This document shows positions 16,951 through 25,767 of a stretch of DNA of 64,000 bases, piece after piece. The stretch is from Actinomycetota bacterium. Its GTDB lineage: Bacteria > Actinomycetota > Actinomycetes > S36-B12 > UBA10799. The notes beneath the pieces were generated by a model. It was not told where the DNA came from and made no database searches. It saw nothing but the letters and a program-made list of their open reading frames with translations. The stretch covers positions 558,001 through 622,000 of the forward strand of contig JACJWR010000002.1 in NCBI GenBank assembly GCA_020637055.1. Reading direction: 5' to 3'. The translations under genes were made by a program, and so were the position numbers. The first letter of the stretch is position 1; every line of letters begins with the position of its first letter.

Positions 16951-17871
16951 ATGTCACTCGCCTCGCCGTACCACCGGTCAGTCCGACTCCACGGGCGCGA
17001 CGTCGCCTTTGAGGTCCGAGGAGACCTTGACAGCGGCATACCTTTTCTCCTGGTGCATGGGATCGGATCCACCGCTGAGGCCTGGACACCGGTGGTCGAC
17101 ATCCTCGCCGAGCATGGCTATTGCTGCATCGCCGTGGACCTCCCCGGGCACGGCCGCTCATCGAAGGAGAGCGGCGACTACAGCCTCGGGGCACTCGCGA
17201 GCACCCTGCGTGACTTGTTGGCCTCGCTCGAGGTCCCCAGGTGCATCCTGGTCGGGCACTCTTTGGGCGGCGGCATCGCGCTGCAGTTCTCCTACCAATA
17301 CCCGGAACGTCTTGCCGCCCTCGCCTTGGTCTCCTCCGGCGGCCTCGGACAGGAAACTTCGGCTGTGTTGCGCTGGACCGCGCTGCCCGGATCGGGACTG
17401 GTGATGGCCCTCGCATTCAACCGCGCGACTCTCGCGGTGCTCGCCGCCGCCGGGCACGCCTTCGCGCGGCTGGGCCGACGGATCCCCGCCCCGTTCGCTC
17501 CGAGCACGGTCGACCGCTTGCGCGAGATCGCCGACCCAGAGCATCGCAACGCTTTCCTCGCGATCCTCCGAGCCGTGGTGGACCAGACCGGTCAGCGGGT
17601 CTCCGCCTTGGCCCGCCTACCGCTGCTCGCCAGCACCCCCACCCTCATCCTCTGGGGCGAGCGCGATCACGTGCTGCCAGTCAGCCACGGGTTGCGGGCG
17701 CATTCACTGCTGCCGCACAGCAGGTATGTCGTCTTCTCCGAGGCCGGCCACGAGCCGCACGTGGATGAACCCGCCCGGACTGCCGACCTGCTCATGGCTT
17801 TGGCAGCGGAAGCCGAGCGTGGTCGCCATCTCGGCGCCGCGTCACGACTTGGACTGGCCGAAGCGACCTAG
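16951..17871 (+). CDS. Alpha/beta hydrolase
   Basis: The 306-residue protein has the full hydrolase pattern: oxyanion HGIGS near 31, DLPGHGRS near 63, nucleophile Ser in GHSLGG near 107, acid Asp in GERDHVLP, and His in EAGHEPH near 270. There is no signal peptide, so it is cytoplasmic. The substrate class (esterase, epoxide hydrolase or C-C hydrolase) is not resolved. The ATG has a GAGAGGAA ribosome site. Its last 30 bp overlap the 3' end of the convergent GGDEF/EAL gene. Confidence 0.9.
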   Translation: MSLASPYHRSVRLHGRDVAFEVRGDLDSGIPFLLVHGIGSTAEAWTPVVDILAEHGYCCIAVDLPGHGRSSKESGDYSLGALASTLRDLLASLEVPRCILVGHSLGGGIALQFSYQYPERLAALALVSSGGLGQETSAVLRWTALPGSGLVMALAFNRATLAVLAAAGHAFARLGRRIPAPFAPSTVDRLREIADPEHRNAFLAILRAVVDQTGQRVSALARLPLLASTPTLILWGERDHVLPVSHGLRAHSLLPHSRYVVFSEAGHEPHVDEPARTADLLMALAAEAERGRHLGAASRLGLAEAT

Positions 17872-20844
17872 CCACTCCTGGGCATCGGCGGCCGACATCG
17901 GCCGGCCCACCAGGAAGCCCTGTACCACGGTGACGCCGAGGCGAGCCAACTGTTCCATCTGCTCGGTGGTCTCCACCCCCTCCGCAGTCACCACGAAACC
18001 CACCGCCTCGGCGAGTTGCAGCACCGCCGAGACGAGTTCGGTCTTCACCCCACCAGCGTCGTCCACCACAAGTTCTCGGGCCAACTTCACCCCGGTGACG
18101 GGTAGCCGCTCCAACGAGGAGAGATTCGACCACCCGGTGCCGAAATCGTCGATCCAAATCGGCACCCCGGCATCGCGCAGGCTGGTCAGGGTGCGGTCGG
18201 CGCCGACCGGCACCAGCGAGCGTTCACTCACTTCGACGATCACCGCTTCCGCCGGCAGCGACGCCTCCGCGATGGCACCGGTGAGCCAGTGCACGAAGTC
18301 GGCGTCCGCGAGTGCCCCTGCGTGTACGTTGACGGCCAGTCGCACCTCACCGAAGGCCTCGCGCCACGCCCGCAGGTGAAGGAGCGCGGTGGGCAGTGCG
18401 TCGCGCAGCATCCTGGTGAGTTCACCGAGCGACTCCGCAATCGGGATGAAGGCATCCGGGCGCTGCAGGTCCTGACCGCGGTCCCAGCGCATCAGCGCCT
18501 CCAGCGCCACCACATCCCGAGACTCGATGTTCACGATGGGCTGGTAGTCGAATCGGAAGGCCCTTTCCCGAGCAGCCGCCGTCACCGCGTTCGCGTCGTG
18601 CAGTTTGCGTGCTGCCAGGTCCATGAGTTCGGCCCGGAATGGCGCGACTCTGCCCTTTCCCTTCGCCCGTGCGTCGTAGAGGGCTAGGTCAGCCGCCTGC
18701 AACACCGTCTCGCCGTCGCTGACGTGGCGATCCTCCGATGCGGCGACGCCGGCCGAGGCCCGTACCAGGATCTCCACGTCCTCGATCGTCAACGGGTCCG
18801 CCAGAACCTCGTTGACCAGGTGCTCCCCGAGCTCCAGCGCGGCCGAGACGTCGCTGTCCGGCAGCAGTACCGCAAACTCGTCGCCGCCCAACCTGGCCAC
18901 AACTCCCCGATCGCGGACGGCGAGGGAGAACTTGTTCGCCAGGGCGCTGAGCAGCGCGTCGCCCAACCGATGCCCGAGGGAATCGTTGACCACCTTGAAG
19001 TCGTCGATATCCACGTAGATGACGGCGAACGGCGGACCACCAGCGCGCCACCGCTGACTGTGCTCGGCGAGCAGAGATTCCAGATATGTCCGGTTGGGCA
19101 GGCCCGTCAATACGTCGTAGTGCGCCCGGTATTCGAGTTCGCTGGTGAGTTTCAGGCGATCGGTCACATCGTGCAGCGAGACCGACACCTCACCGGACTC
19201 CGAGGTCACCACCGTGGCCTCGACCGCCGCAGCGGTGGTGCTCAGCCGAGTGAGCACCCGCTTGCGGCCACGCCCGCCCGACGCGACCTGTTGGAGCACC
19301 TCCGAGTCGTCTTCGAACAGGCCACCCAGTTGCCGGTCCACCCAATAGTCCGGTGGATATCCGGTGAGATCGGCCACCGCCCCCATGGCCTGCTTGATGT
19401 AGCGATTCTCGTCCACGAGCACCACCATGTCCTGGGCACCCGCGAGCATCCCCGACATCCGGGCGGCTTCGGCGGCTTGCTCCCGCTCCTCTCGCAGTCG
19501 TTGTCGGGCCCGGGCCTGCACCGCAGTTTCAACCAGTGCCTGTTCGCCGGTCCAATCCAGCGGATCGAGCAGCAGTCCGGTCACCAACTCGACCACGAGT
19601 TCGTCACCCTCCAGCGCGAATCCGTAGCGGTAGTAGATCAAGCCGCCGTCCCCGACTGGTGCCGGATCCTGATCAAGAGTGACTTTGCCCGCCTCGGATG
19701 AGACCTGCGGCGCTTCGAACTCCCGCCAGCGCCAGGTGAGTCGATCATCAGGCAGCAGGGTGCGAGTGGCTTGGTCGAATGCGACGTCGATTCCTTCCGA
19801 CTGCTCGGCATCAAGCATCCGTGCCGTGGCCGATCGCAGGCTCGTCTCCCGCCGCACCAACTGCCGGTAGGCGCTGACCAGCGCGACGCTGCGCGCGCCG
19901 AGCAGGGCGATCAGCAGGCCGACGAGAAACAGCAGCAGCACTCCGATTTCCCCCGGCTCGTCGGTGAACTGATAGGCCACGGTGGCAACCACGATGAACA
20001 CGAGAACCACCGCGAGCACCGCCCGGGAGGGCGACAACCGGCCTTCATGAGGTGTCTTGGAGGGAGCGTTCCACGACGTCGGATCGCTGGCCGCTGCGGC
20101 CGAGAACGCGATCACGACGATATTCAGGGCCGTATACACCCCGTTCCGTACACCCACCTGGGTGCCGGTGATCAGTCCAGACGTGCTGACGATGTCGTTC
20201 ACCGCAAAGATCGAAACGCCGAGCAGCCCGAGTCGCAGTGCCCGGTTGATTCCCTTGGCACAGGTGAGCCCGAGTCGCACCGCGAGCGCCACCAACCCGG
20301 AATTCACCGATAGGTAGAACATCTGGATTCCCATCGGGAACCAACTGGCCCCCTGGGCGGCGAGCGGCACCAGGATCAGTTCGGCGCCCAACGTCCACAC
20401 CACGATGAACGCGATGGTTGCGTCGATTGACCAGAGCGGCTCTGGGCGCCGACGCACCTTGCGGACCATGATCACGAACGCTGCCAAAGCGGTTCCGTAC
20501 GCCACCGCGAAGACCGCATCGGCCAACCCGGCCGTGGTCAAGTCGCCGGAACGTTGCCCACCCTGGGTGAATTGCCGGACCAGCAACCCCACCACATGCA
20601 GCAGCAGTACGAGCAGGATCACCGCCCAGGCGCCACGTGCCCACAACGGCCGTCGCAGGACCGCCCACCCCATCACGCCCAGCATTGGCAGCACGGCTGC
20701 GGAGTAGATCAACGTCTGGGCATCGCTCGGCACCGGATCACGCACCAGCAGTGCCGCCACCGTCGCGGCAATCGCCCCCCACACCAGCACCGCCGCGGAG
20801 ACGAATCCCCGGGCAGGCACAGGCGATGGTTCGGAGAGTGCCAC
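17842..20844 (-). CDS. Membrane-bound PAS-GGDEF-EAL cyclic-di-GMP protein
   Basis: The 1000-residue protein has an N-terminal membrane sensor of eight to ten helices (residues 1-325), a PAS-like region at about 462-565, a GGDEF domain with intact GGDEF at 653-657 and an EAL domain with EALMRW from 782. The EAL catalytic set appears complete (Asn in VNVHAG, Glu in VSERS, IDDFGTG, Lys in GVKLA, Glu in AEGVE, QGFLVGRP). The inhibitory I-site reads RDRG (644-647), lacking the Asp of RxxD. Both cyclase and phosphodiesterase activity are therefore possible, with phosphodiesterase well supported. GTG start; TAGACT lies 6 nt upstream. No other c-di-GMP gene is nearby. Confidence 0.95.
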   Translation of the reverse strand: MALSEPSPVPARGFVSAAVLVWGAIAATVAALLVRDPVPSDAQTLIYSAAVLPMLGVMGWAVLRRPLWARGAWAVILLVLLLHVVGLLVRQFTQGGQRSGDLTTAGLADAVFAVAYGTALAAFVIMVRKVRRRPEPLWSIDATIAFIVVWTLGAELILVPLAAQGASWFPMGIQMFYLSVNSGLVALAVRLGLTCAKGINRALRLGLLGVSIFAVNDIVSTSGLITGTQVGVRNGVYTALNIVVIAFSAAAASDPTSWNAPSKTPHEGRLSPSRAVLAVVLVFIVVATVAYQFTDEPGEIGVLLLFLVGLLIALLGARSVALVSAYRQLVRRETSLRSATARMLDAEQSEGIDVAFDQATRTLLPDDRLTWRWREFEAPQVSSEAGKVTLDQDPAPVGDGGLIYYRYGFALEGDELVVELVTGLLLDPLDWTGEQALVETAVQARARQRLREEREQAAEAARMSGMLAGAQDMVVLVDENRYIKQAMGAVADLTGYPPDYWVDRQLGGLFEDDSEVLQQVASGGRGRKRVLTRLSTTAAAVEATVVTSESGEVSVSLHDVTDRLKLTSELEYRAHYDVLTGLPNRTYLESLLAEHSQRWRAGGPPFAVIYVDIDDFKVVNDSLGHRLGDALLSALANKFSLAVRDRGVVARLGGDEFAVLLPDSDVSAALELGEHLVNEVLADPLTIEDVEILVRASAGVAASEDRHVSDGETVLQAADLALYDARAKGKGRVAPFRAELMDLAARKLHDANAVTAAARERAFRFDYQPIVNIESRDVVALEALMRWDRGQDLQRPDAFIPIAESLGELTRMLRDALPTALLHLRAWREAFGEVRLAVNVHAGALADADFVHWLTGAIAEASLPAEAVIVEVSERSLVPVGADRTLTSLRDAGVPIWIDDFGTGWSNLSSLERLPVTGVKLARELVVDDAGGVKTELVSAVLQLAEAVGFVVTAEGVETTEQMEQLARLGVTVVQGFLVGRPMSAADAQEWLGRFGQSKS

Positions 20845-20850
20845 CGGGTC

Positions 20851-20856
20851 AGTCTA
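20851..20856 (-). promoter_or_regulatory. -10 element TAGACT of a leaderless promoter
   Basis: It ends 6 nt before the GTG at 20844 and overlaps the stop codon of the upstream SGNH gene, so the GGDEF/EAL gene can be transcribed on its own. Confidence 0.5.
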
Positions 20857-21723
20857 CGGCCTGGCCAGCGCTGCCTCAGGCTGATCGGAACTGTCCGACC
20901 ACCAGGGGATGCCGGAGGTGACCGGAGCCAGTTCGGGCAACTTCGGTTCGATTCCGGCTCCGCTGCTCTGCTGTCGGATCCGACGAACCACCCAGGGCCC
21001 GAAGTGGTGCCGGAGCCAGTCGATGTCACTGCGTCGGCGCGCCGTCCACGGTGTCGGAGGTGCCGTCGGAAGCGGTTCCCGCCAGTCCGAGTCGCCCCAG
21101 CCGAGCGCCTCCGCGACGCCGGCGGCCACCCGGGTGTGACCCAGCGGCGACAGATGGAGCCGATCAGGCGACCACAGCCGGGGATCGTCGAACAATCGCT
21201 CTCCCCAGAAGTCGGCCACGAAGCAGTCGTAGTCCAAGGCGATTCGTCGAGTGTGGGAATTCATCGCTCGGATGCGCTCGGACAACCGACCGACGACCGC
21301 GGACCGGCGACCCGGATCGCCGAAGCAGAAGAGCAACACCTGGGCACCGGCCTCGCGCAACTGTTGCACCGCCGCTTCCTCGCAGGCCACGACATGGTCG
21401 AGGTCGAACACCGGCCGCATGGCGTCGTTCACTCCGGCGGCGTAGGACACCAGGTCGGGGCGCAACGCAGCCGCCACCGGCACCTGCTCCTCGAGCACCT
21501 CTGCAGCGCGCTTGCCCCGGATCGCGAGGTTGGCGTAGCCGAAACCTGATGGTGCGCCGCTCCGGGCCACGAGCATCGCGAGCCGATCGGCCCAACCCAC
21601 ATAGGTGCCGCCGAGTCCCTCGTCATCCATGCCTTCGGTGAATGAATCGCCGAGGGCCACGAAGGAGGTGGGTAGCGGCGCGGCCGGTCGTCGAAAGTCT
21701 GATGCTGTGCTCGTATCCTCCAC
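20854..21723 (-). CDS. SGNH/GDSL hydrolase
   Basis: The 289-residue protein shows the four SGNH blocks: GDSFTEG with nucleophile Ser near 27, Gly in AIRGK, Asn in AAGVND near 97, and the catalytic Asp/His pair in SPDRLHLS near 183-188. There is no signal peptide, so it is a cytoplasmic esterase or lipase-like enzyme. The last 70 residues (WLRHHFGPWVVRRIRQQSSG) are a family extension seen in actinobacterial members. The GTG start has an AAGGTGAGG site. It lies 9 bp upstream of the GGDEF/EAL gene on the same strand. Confidence 0.9.
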   Translation of the reverse strand: MEDTSTASDFRRPAAPLPTSFVALGDSFTEGMDDEGLGGTYVGWADRLAMLVARSGAPSGFGYANLAIRGKRAAEVLEEQVPVAAALRPDLVSYAAGVNDAMRPVFDLDHVVACEEAAVQQLREAGAQVLLFCFGDPGRRSAVVGRLSERIRAMNSHTRRIALDYDCFVADFWGERLFDDPRLWSPDRLHLSPLGHTRVAAGVAEALGWGDSDWREPLPTAPPTPWTARRRSDIDWLRHHFGPWVVRRIRQQSSGAGIEPKLPELAPVTSGIPWWSDSSDQPEAALARP

Positions 21724-21775
21724 CTCGCCTCACCTTTCGCTCGGATATCCAGAAGGTAGCGCAGCCGGGTGGAGG

Positions 21776-23011
21776 TTATCTGGCGTTCGGCAAGCCTCGA
21801 CTGAGTCTGGCCATCGCCTCGGTCAAGCCTTCCACCGTCATGGGATACATGTCGAAGACGTCCGCGATCTGCTCGATCGTGCTGCCACGCCAACTCCCCG
21901 CAGGTTCCGGGTTGAGCCACACGCTGGCGGAGAAATGGTCGCGCAGGACCCGCAACCATTCCAAGCCGCTACGGCCACGTACTCCGGCCCACCCGGGCAC
22001 AGCAGCTGCGCCCGAACCTCCGAGGGCAAGACGCGGACCCTCGGCGCCGCGCATGTGCAACTCGTAGTCGCCCATCAGGGCATCGCCAACCATGATCAGT
22101 TGGTAGCGGGAGTCGTAGCGGGCGAGCAGCTCGTGCACCCAGAGCGCCTCGGTGAATCTCTCAGATCGATACACCCGGCCGTAGACGCAATTGTGGAAGT
22201 AGAAGATCTGAAGATCTTTGAAGTGAGTTGCTTTGCGGGTGGCGCTGAACAACTGCGACATCAGCAGCGAATGCGGCGACATGGAGCCGCCGACGTCGAC
22301 CATGAGGATCACATGGGTGTCGGGTCGGCGGGGAGGCTGGGTGACCACCTCGATGTCGCCGGCATTGCGTGCGGTCGCATCTATCGTCGCGTCGATGTCG
22401 AGTTCACGCTGCGCGCCCGTTCGCACGAAGGATCGCAGTCGCCGCAGGGCGACCTCGAACTGCCGAACGTCGAGGACGAGATCCGACCGATAGCCACGAT
22501 AGGACCGTTGGCCTGCGACCTGGATCGCCGATCGACCCCCGCCGGAACTTCCCGTGCTCAATCCAGCCTGTGCGGTCCCCGCCTGGCCGTGCGGCGACGT
22601 ACCACCGGTGCCGATCCAGTGGTTTCCGCCGTCGTGGCGTTCGGTCTGATCGGCCAACCGCGCCGCGAACAGCCGGCGCCATTCCTCGACCTGCTCCTCG
22701 TCCGGCCACTCCTGCTCGTCCGGTATCCGGGCGTCGGAGCGAGCGGCGTCGAGCCACTCGCGGATCTGGTCGCTCAACCCGCCTTCATCGCCCAATTCGG
22801 CCGCCACCTCACCGTAGGTGGCGGCGAAAGCCTGGTCGAATGCGTCGAGGTGGGTCTCGCTGTGAATCAGCACCGCTCGGGCGGTGTAGTAGTAGCCCAG
22901 GAAGGTGCTCCCGTGCGCGCCCTTGGCGAGAGCCTCGGCCAACGCGACGGCTTCGGTCACCCCCACCGGAACGCCCGCGTCCCGCAGCCGGTACACCAGC
23001 GGAACGAACAT
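21776..23011 (-). CDS. VWA-domain (CoxE-like) protein, MoxR partner
   Basis: The 411-residue protein carries an N-terminal helical region, a low-complexity Gly/Ser/Gln stretch at about 150-190, and a von Willebrand A domain with metal site DVGGSMS near 258. The first Ser of the DxSxS motif is Gly, as in several CoxE-like proteins. Such proteins work with MoxR ATPases as chaperones that load metals or remodel complexes. The ATG lies 5 nt after the stop of the MoxR-type gene, so the two form an operon. The client is unknown, as no dehydrogenase or nitrogenase-like gene is adjacent. Confidence 0.88.
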   Translation of the reverse strand: MFVPLVYRLRDAGVPVGVTEAVALAEALAKGAHGSTFLGYYYTARAVLIHSETHLDAFDQAFAATYGEVAAELGDEGGLSDQIREWLDAARSDARIPDEQEWPDEEQVEEWRRLFAARLADQTERHDGGNHWIGTGGTSPHGQAGTAQAGLSTGSSGGGRSAIQVAGQRSYRGYRSDLVLDVRQFEVALRRLRSFVRTGAQRELDIDATIDATARNAGDIEVVTQPPRRPDTHVILMVDVGGSMSPHSLLMSQLFSATRKATHFKDLQIFYFHNCVYGRVYRSERFTEALWVHELLARYDSRYQLIMVGDALMGDYELHMRGAEGPRLALGGSGAAAVPGWAGVRGRSGLEWLRVLRDHFSASVWLNPEPAGSWRGSTIEQIADVFDMYPMTVEGLTEAMARLSRGLPNAR

Positions 23012-23016
23012 GCCGG

Positions 23017-23877
23017 TCAGCCCCCGATCCGGCCTCGGGTACGACCGGCCACGGCCGCCGAGTAGCTTGCGAGGTCCTGCTCCTTCTTCAGCAAGGTGCC
23101 CAGGAAGGGCAGATCGGCGTCGAGTTCCACCGAGTCGCGACCGGAGGCCCGCAGCACCGCGATCCAGTCGACCAGTTCCGACGTCGACGGACGTTTGCGC
23201 ACGCCCGGCATCTCCCGCACCCGGTAGAAGACGTCGAGCGCCTGCTCCAGCAAGTCCGGTTCCAGCCGCGGATGGTGCACAGCCACGATCCGGGACATCA
23301 GTTCCCGGCTGGGGAAATCGATGAAGTGGAACACACATCGGCGCAGGAAGGCATCCGGCAGTTCCTTCTCGGCATTCGAGGTGATGATCACGATGGGACG
23401 TTCTTGGGCGACGACGTGATCACCGGTCTCGGCTACTGTGAACCTCATCCGGTCGAGTTCGTGGAGCAGATCGTTGCCGAACTCGATGTCGGCCTTGTCG
23501 ATCTCATCGATCAGCAGCACACTGCGCGACTCCGAGGTGAAGGCCTTGCCCAAAGGTCCGAGGTGGATGTACTCCCGGATGTTGCGCACGTCGTGGTCGC
23601 CGAACCGGGAGTCGTATAGTCGCTGAACTGTGTCGTAGAAGTACAGACCGTCCTGGGCGCGGGTCGTGCTCTTCACGTGCCAGGTGATCAACTCGTAGCC
23701 GCCTGCCTCCGCGACGGCCTCGGCGAGCAGGGTCTTGCCGGTTCCGGGTTCACCGCGCACCAGCAGCGGCTTCTGCAGCACGGTGGCACAGTTGACGGCT
23801 GCCTCGAGTGCCGGATCGGTCAGATAGGTCGACGTCCCGCCGAACGGTGTGTTGGTGGTCGGGCTGGATGGGGTCAC
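23017..23877 (-). CDS. MoxR-family AAA+ ATPase
   Basis: The 286-residue protein has Walker A GEPGTGKT near 40-47, Walker B LLIDEIDKAD near 116-125, sensor-1 IITSNAEKELPDAF and an arginine finger in FLRRC. Length and order fit the MoxR/CoxD group. With the downstream VWA protein it forms the classic chaperone pair for complex maturation. GTG at 23877 is chosen because TATGAT ends 6 nt upstream (leaderless); an upstream in-frame reading is basic and non-homologous. Confidence 0.93.
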   Translation of the reverse strand: MTPSSPTTNTPFGGTSTYLTDPALEAAVNCATVLQKPLLVRGEPGTGKTLLAEAVAEAGGYELITWHVKSTTRAQDGLYFYDTVQRLYDSRFGDHDVRNIREYIHLGPLGKAFTSESRSVLLIDEIDKADIEFGNDLLHELDRMRFTVAETGDHVVAQERPIVIITSNAEKELPDAFLRRCVFHFIDFPSRELMSRIVAVHHPRLEPDLLEQALDVFYRVREMPGVRKRPSTSELVDWIAVLRASGRDSVELDADLPFLGTLLKKEQDLASYSAAVAGRTRGRIGG

Positions 23878-23883
23878 CCCGCG

Positions 23884-23889
23884 ATCATA
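23884..23889 (-). promoter_or_regulatory. -10 element TATGAT of the MoxR/VWA operon
   Basis: TATGAT ends 6 nt before the GTG at 23877 in the 31-bp gap after the DUF6777-like gene, consistent with a leaderless operon transcript. Confidence 0.5.
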
Positions 23890-23908
23890 TGGAGAGGCTC
23901 TTCCCCTC

Positions 23909-25099
23909 CTAGTCGAAGACCCCTGGGCAGTCGGCCTGCAGACCCGCCGACGCCTCATCGGCCGGCACGACCGCGCCGGAGTCCACGTTGACCGTCCAGG
24001 TGTACACCCCTCCGTCCGCCACGAACATCTGAACCCCGTAGAGCCCCGGGCCGTTACCGGTCGGCGCGGCCTGGAAACTCAGGTCGGGATCCTCCAGCAC
24101 CGGGACGAAATCCGTGGCGTCGCCGAGGATCTGAATCTGACACTCGTCGAGTCGAGTTGCCGCCAGCGTTATGGCGTCGCCCTCACGGCCTCCCTCCTGC
24201 GCCGGCGGCGCCGGTTGCGGGGTCGCCGGCGTGGTCGGTGTCGGCTGCGGTGCGGGAGTCGAGGGGGTGGCTGGGGCTTGCGATTGCGGAGTTTCGGAAC
24301 GGTCGTCGGTTCCGGCGGTACCGGCCGTGCGCACGAACTGCTCTCCGGTGCGCACGTCCACCAGCACGAACGTGCTGATGGTGGTTCGACTGGGTTCGAC
24401 CACCGTGAACGATTCCGGCCGGAATGCTGGCCAGGTGGTTCCCGTCACCCTCGCGCCGGTCAACTCCGCGGGCGGCGGCGTGAGCGGATTGCCGCAGTAG
24501 CACTTCACCACGGGCTCTCCGACGCTGTTGACCAACACGGCCGTGCCGGCCTGGAGCACCGCGGGCACCGCGGTCGCCTTTCCGTCGAGGTAGCCGTGAT
24601 TGGTGACAGCAGTGTCGCTGCGCAGCAGAACCGGCGTAAGAGGCGCCACGAAACCCGGAATGTCCGTTTCGGTCAATCCCAACACCGAACTCCAGGCCCT
24701 GGCCAGATCCGGATTTGCCGTCAGATAGGCCACCAGTTGATCCTTGTCGCACGACGCCTGATCCAGCGTTCCGCCGTACAGTCCGGCGGTGGCGGCCGGG
24801 ACCGGCTGCACGCCGGTGCGTGCGACCGGCTCGGCCGGCTCGGTATCCGTGCCGATCGGTGGGGTGAACGCCGCGACCGCGCTGGACACCGGCTCGGCAC
24901 GCAGTTCGACCGTCGTGGAGTCGTCGACAATTCGGGGGATGATCAAGAACGCCGCACCGGCCACCAGCACAAAAGCGAGGACGGCACCGAGCACGATGGC
25001 GACGATGGCTCCGGCGCCGAGTCCACCTCGACGCGCCTGACCCGGGGCGGTCGATTCCGCACGCCATTGCGGGTTCGGATCCTGCGGTGCGCTGGTCAT
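23909..25099 (-). CDS. DUF6777-like membrane-anchored extracytoplasmic protein
   Basis: The 396-residue product has a short cytoplasmic N-terminus, one membrane helix at about 29-52, and an external domain with LYGGTLDQASCDKDQLVAYL, LTPVLLRSDTAVTNHGY, LQAGTAVLV and KCYCGNPLTPP. This block matches my memory of DUF6777, a family restricted to actinobacteria. A Pro/Thr/Gln-rich linker follows (about 275-310), then a second small domain with two Cys. Function is unknown; the conserved Cys pairs suggest disulfides. The ATG has a GGAACGGAG site. It lies upstream of MoxR/VWA and divergent from the flavodoxin-like gene. Confidence 0.75.
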   Translation of the reverse strand: MTSAPQDPNPQWRAESTAPGQARRGGLGAGAIVAIVLGAVLAFVLVAGAAFLIIPRIVDDSTTVELRAEPVSSAVAAFTPPIGTDTEPAEPVARTGVQPVPAATAGLYGGTLDQASCDKDQLVAYLTANPDLARAWSSVLGLTETDIPGFVAPLTPVLLRSDTAVTNHGYLDGKATAVPAVLQAGTAVLVNSVGEPVVKCYCGNPLTPPPAELTGARVTGTTWPAFRPESFTVVEPSRTTISTFVLVDVRTGEQFVRTAGTAGTDDRSETPQSQAPATPSTPAPQPTPTTPATPQPAPPAQEGGREGDAITLAATRLDECQIQILGDATDFVPVLEDPDLSFQAAPTGNGPGLYGVQMFVADGGVYTWTVNVDSGAVVPADEASAGLQADCPGVFD

Positions 25100-25222
25100 C
25101 GCGAACTCCGTTCCTGTCGGTCTACTTCCACCGTAGGACTGCGAGGGGTTCGGTGTGCTGTGGGGTCGCCACGGATTCGGGAGCTGCTCCTCTTCCCGGT
25201 TGGAAGGGGGCATGATGGTGTC

Positions 25223-25750
25223 ATGCGCGCATTGGTGATTTTCGAATCCATGTTCGGTGGCACCCAAACCGTCGCTCAAGCGATCGCCTCGGGAGTCTCG
25301 GCGGCGGTCGGCGAGTCGGCCGAGGTGGAGGTCCTGGAGGTGAGCAGCGCGCCGACGCAGGTGCCTGCCGATGTGGATCTGTTGATCGTCGGCGCCCCGA
25401 CCCACGCGTTCGGTTTGTCGCGCCCGAACACCCGTGACGAGGCCGCGAAGAAGACCGACGAACCGCTGGTCTCCACCGGGGACGGCATTCGCGAGTGGCT
25501 GGCGGCGACGTCCCTTCCCGCCGGTCAAAGGGCCACCGCCTTCGACACCCGGATGGCCCACCCCAAGGCGATCGTCAAGTTCGACCACGCCAACCACAGC
25601 ATCGAGAAGGCTCTGCGCAAACTCGGCGCCGAGATCGTCTGCGCCCCGGAGAAGTTCACGGTCGTCGACGTCACCGGCCCGCTGGCGGAGGGTGAACAGG
25701 CACGCGCCGAAGCCTGGGGATCGACGATAGCGACGTCTTGGCAGGGCTAG
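25223..25750 (+). CDS. Flavodoxin-like protein
   Basis: The 175-residue protein opens with the FMN phosphate-loop region (VIFESMFGGTQTVAQAI, residues 5-21), close to the flavodoxin T/S-x-T-G-x-T pattern, and has the second loop VGAPTHAFGLSRP at about 63-75. Size and motif order fit short-chain flavodoxins of the menaquinone-dependent protoporphyrinogen-oxidase-like group. It probably carries electrons via FMN in the cytoplasm. The ATG at 25223 is the first in-frame start after the GGAAGGGGG stretch. It stands alone. Confidence 0.85.
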   Translation: MRALVIFESMFGGTQTVAQAIASGVSAAVGESAEVEVLEVSSAPTQVPADVDLLIVGAPTHAFGLSRPNTRDEAAKKTDEPLVSTGDGIREWLAATSLPAGQRATAFDTRMAHPKAIVKFDHANHSIEKALRKLGAEIVCAPEKFTVVDVTGPLAEGEQARAEAWGSTIATSWQG

Positions 25751-25767
25751 CCGAATCTCCGGCGTGG

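Noticed and set aside
22210..22250. Broken metal site in the VWA protein (DVGGSMS)
   Set aside because: Gly in place of the first Ser is, from memory, common in CoxE-like VWA proteins, so it is not a sign of decay.
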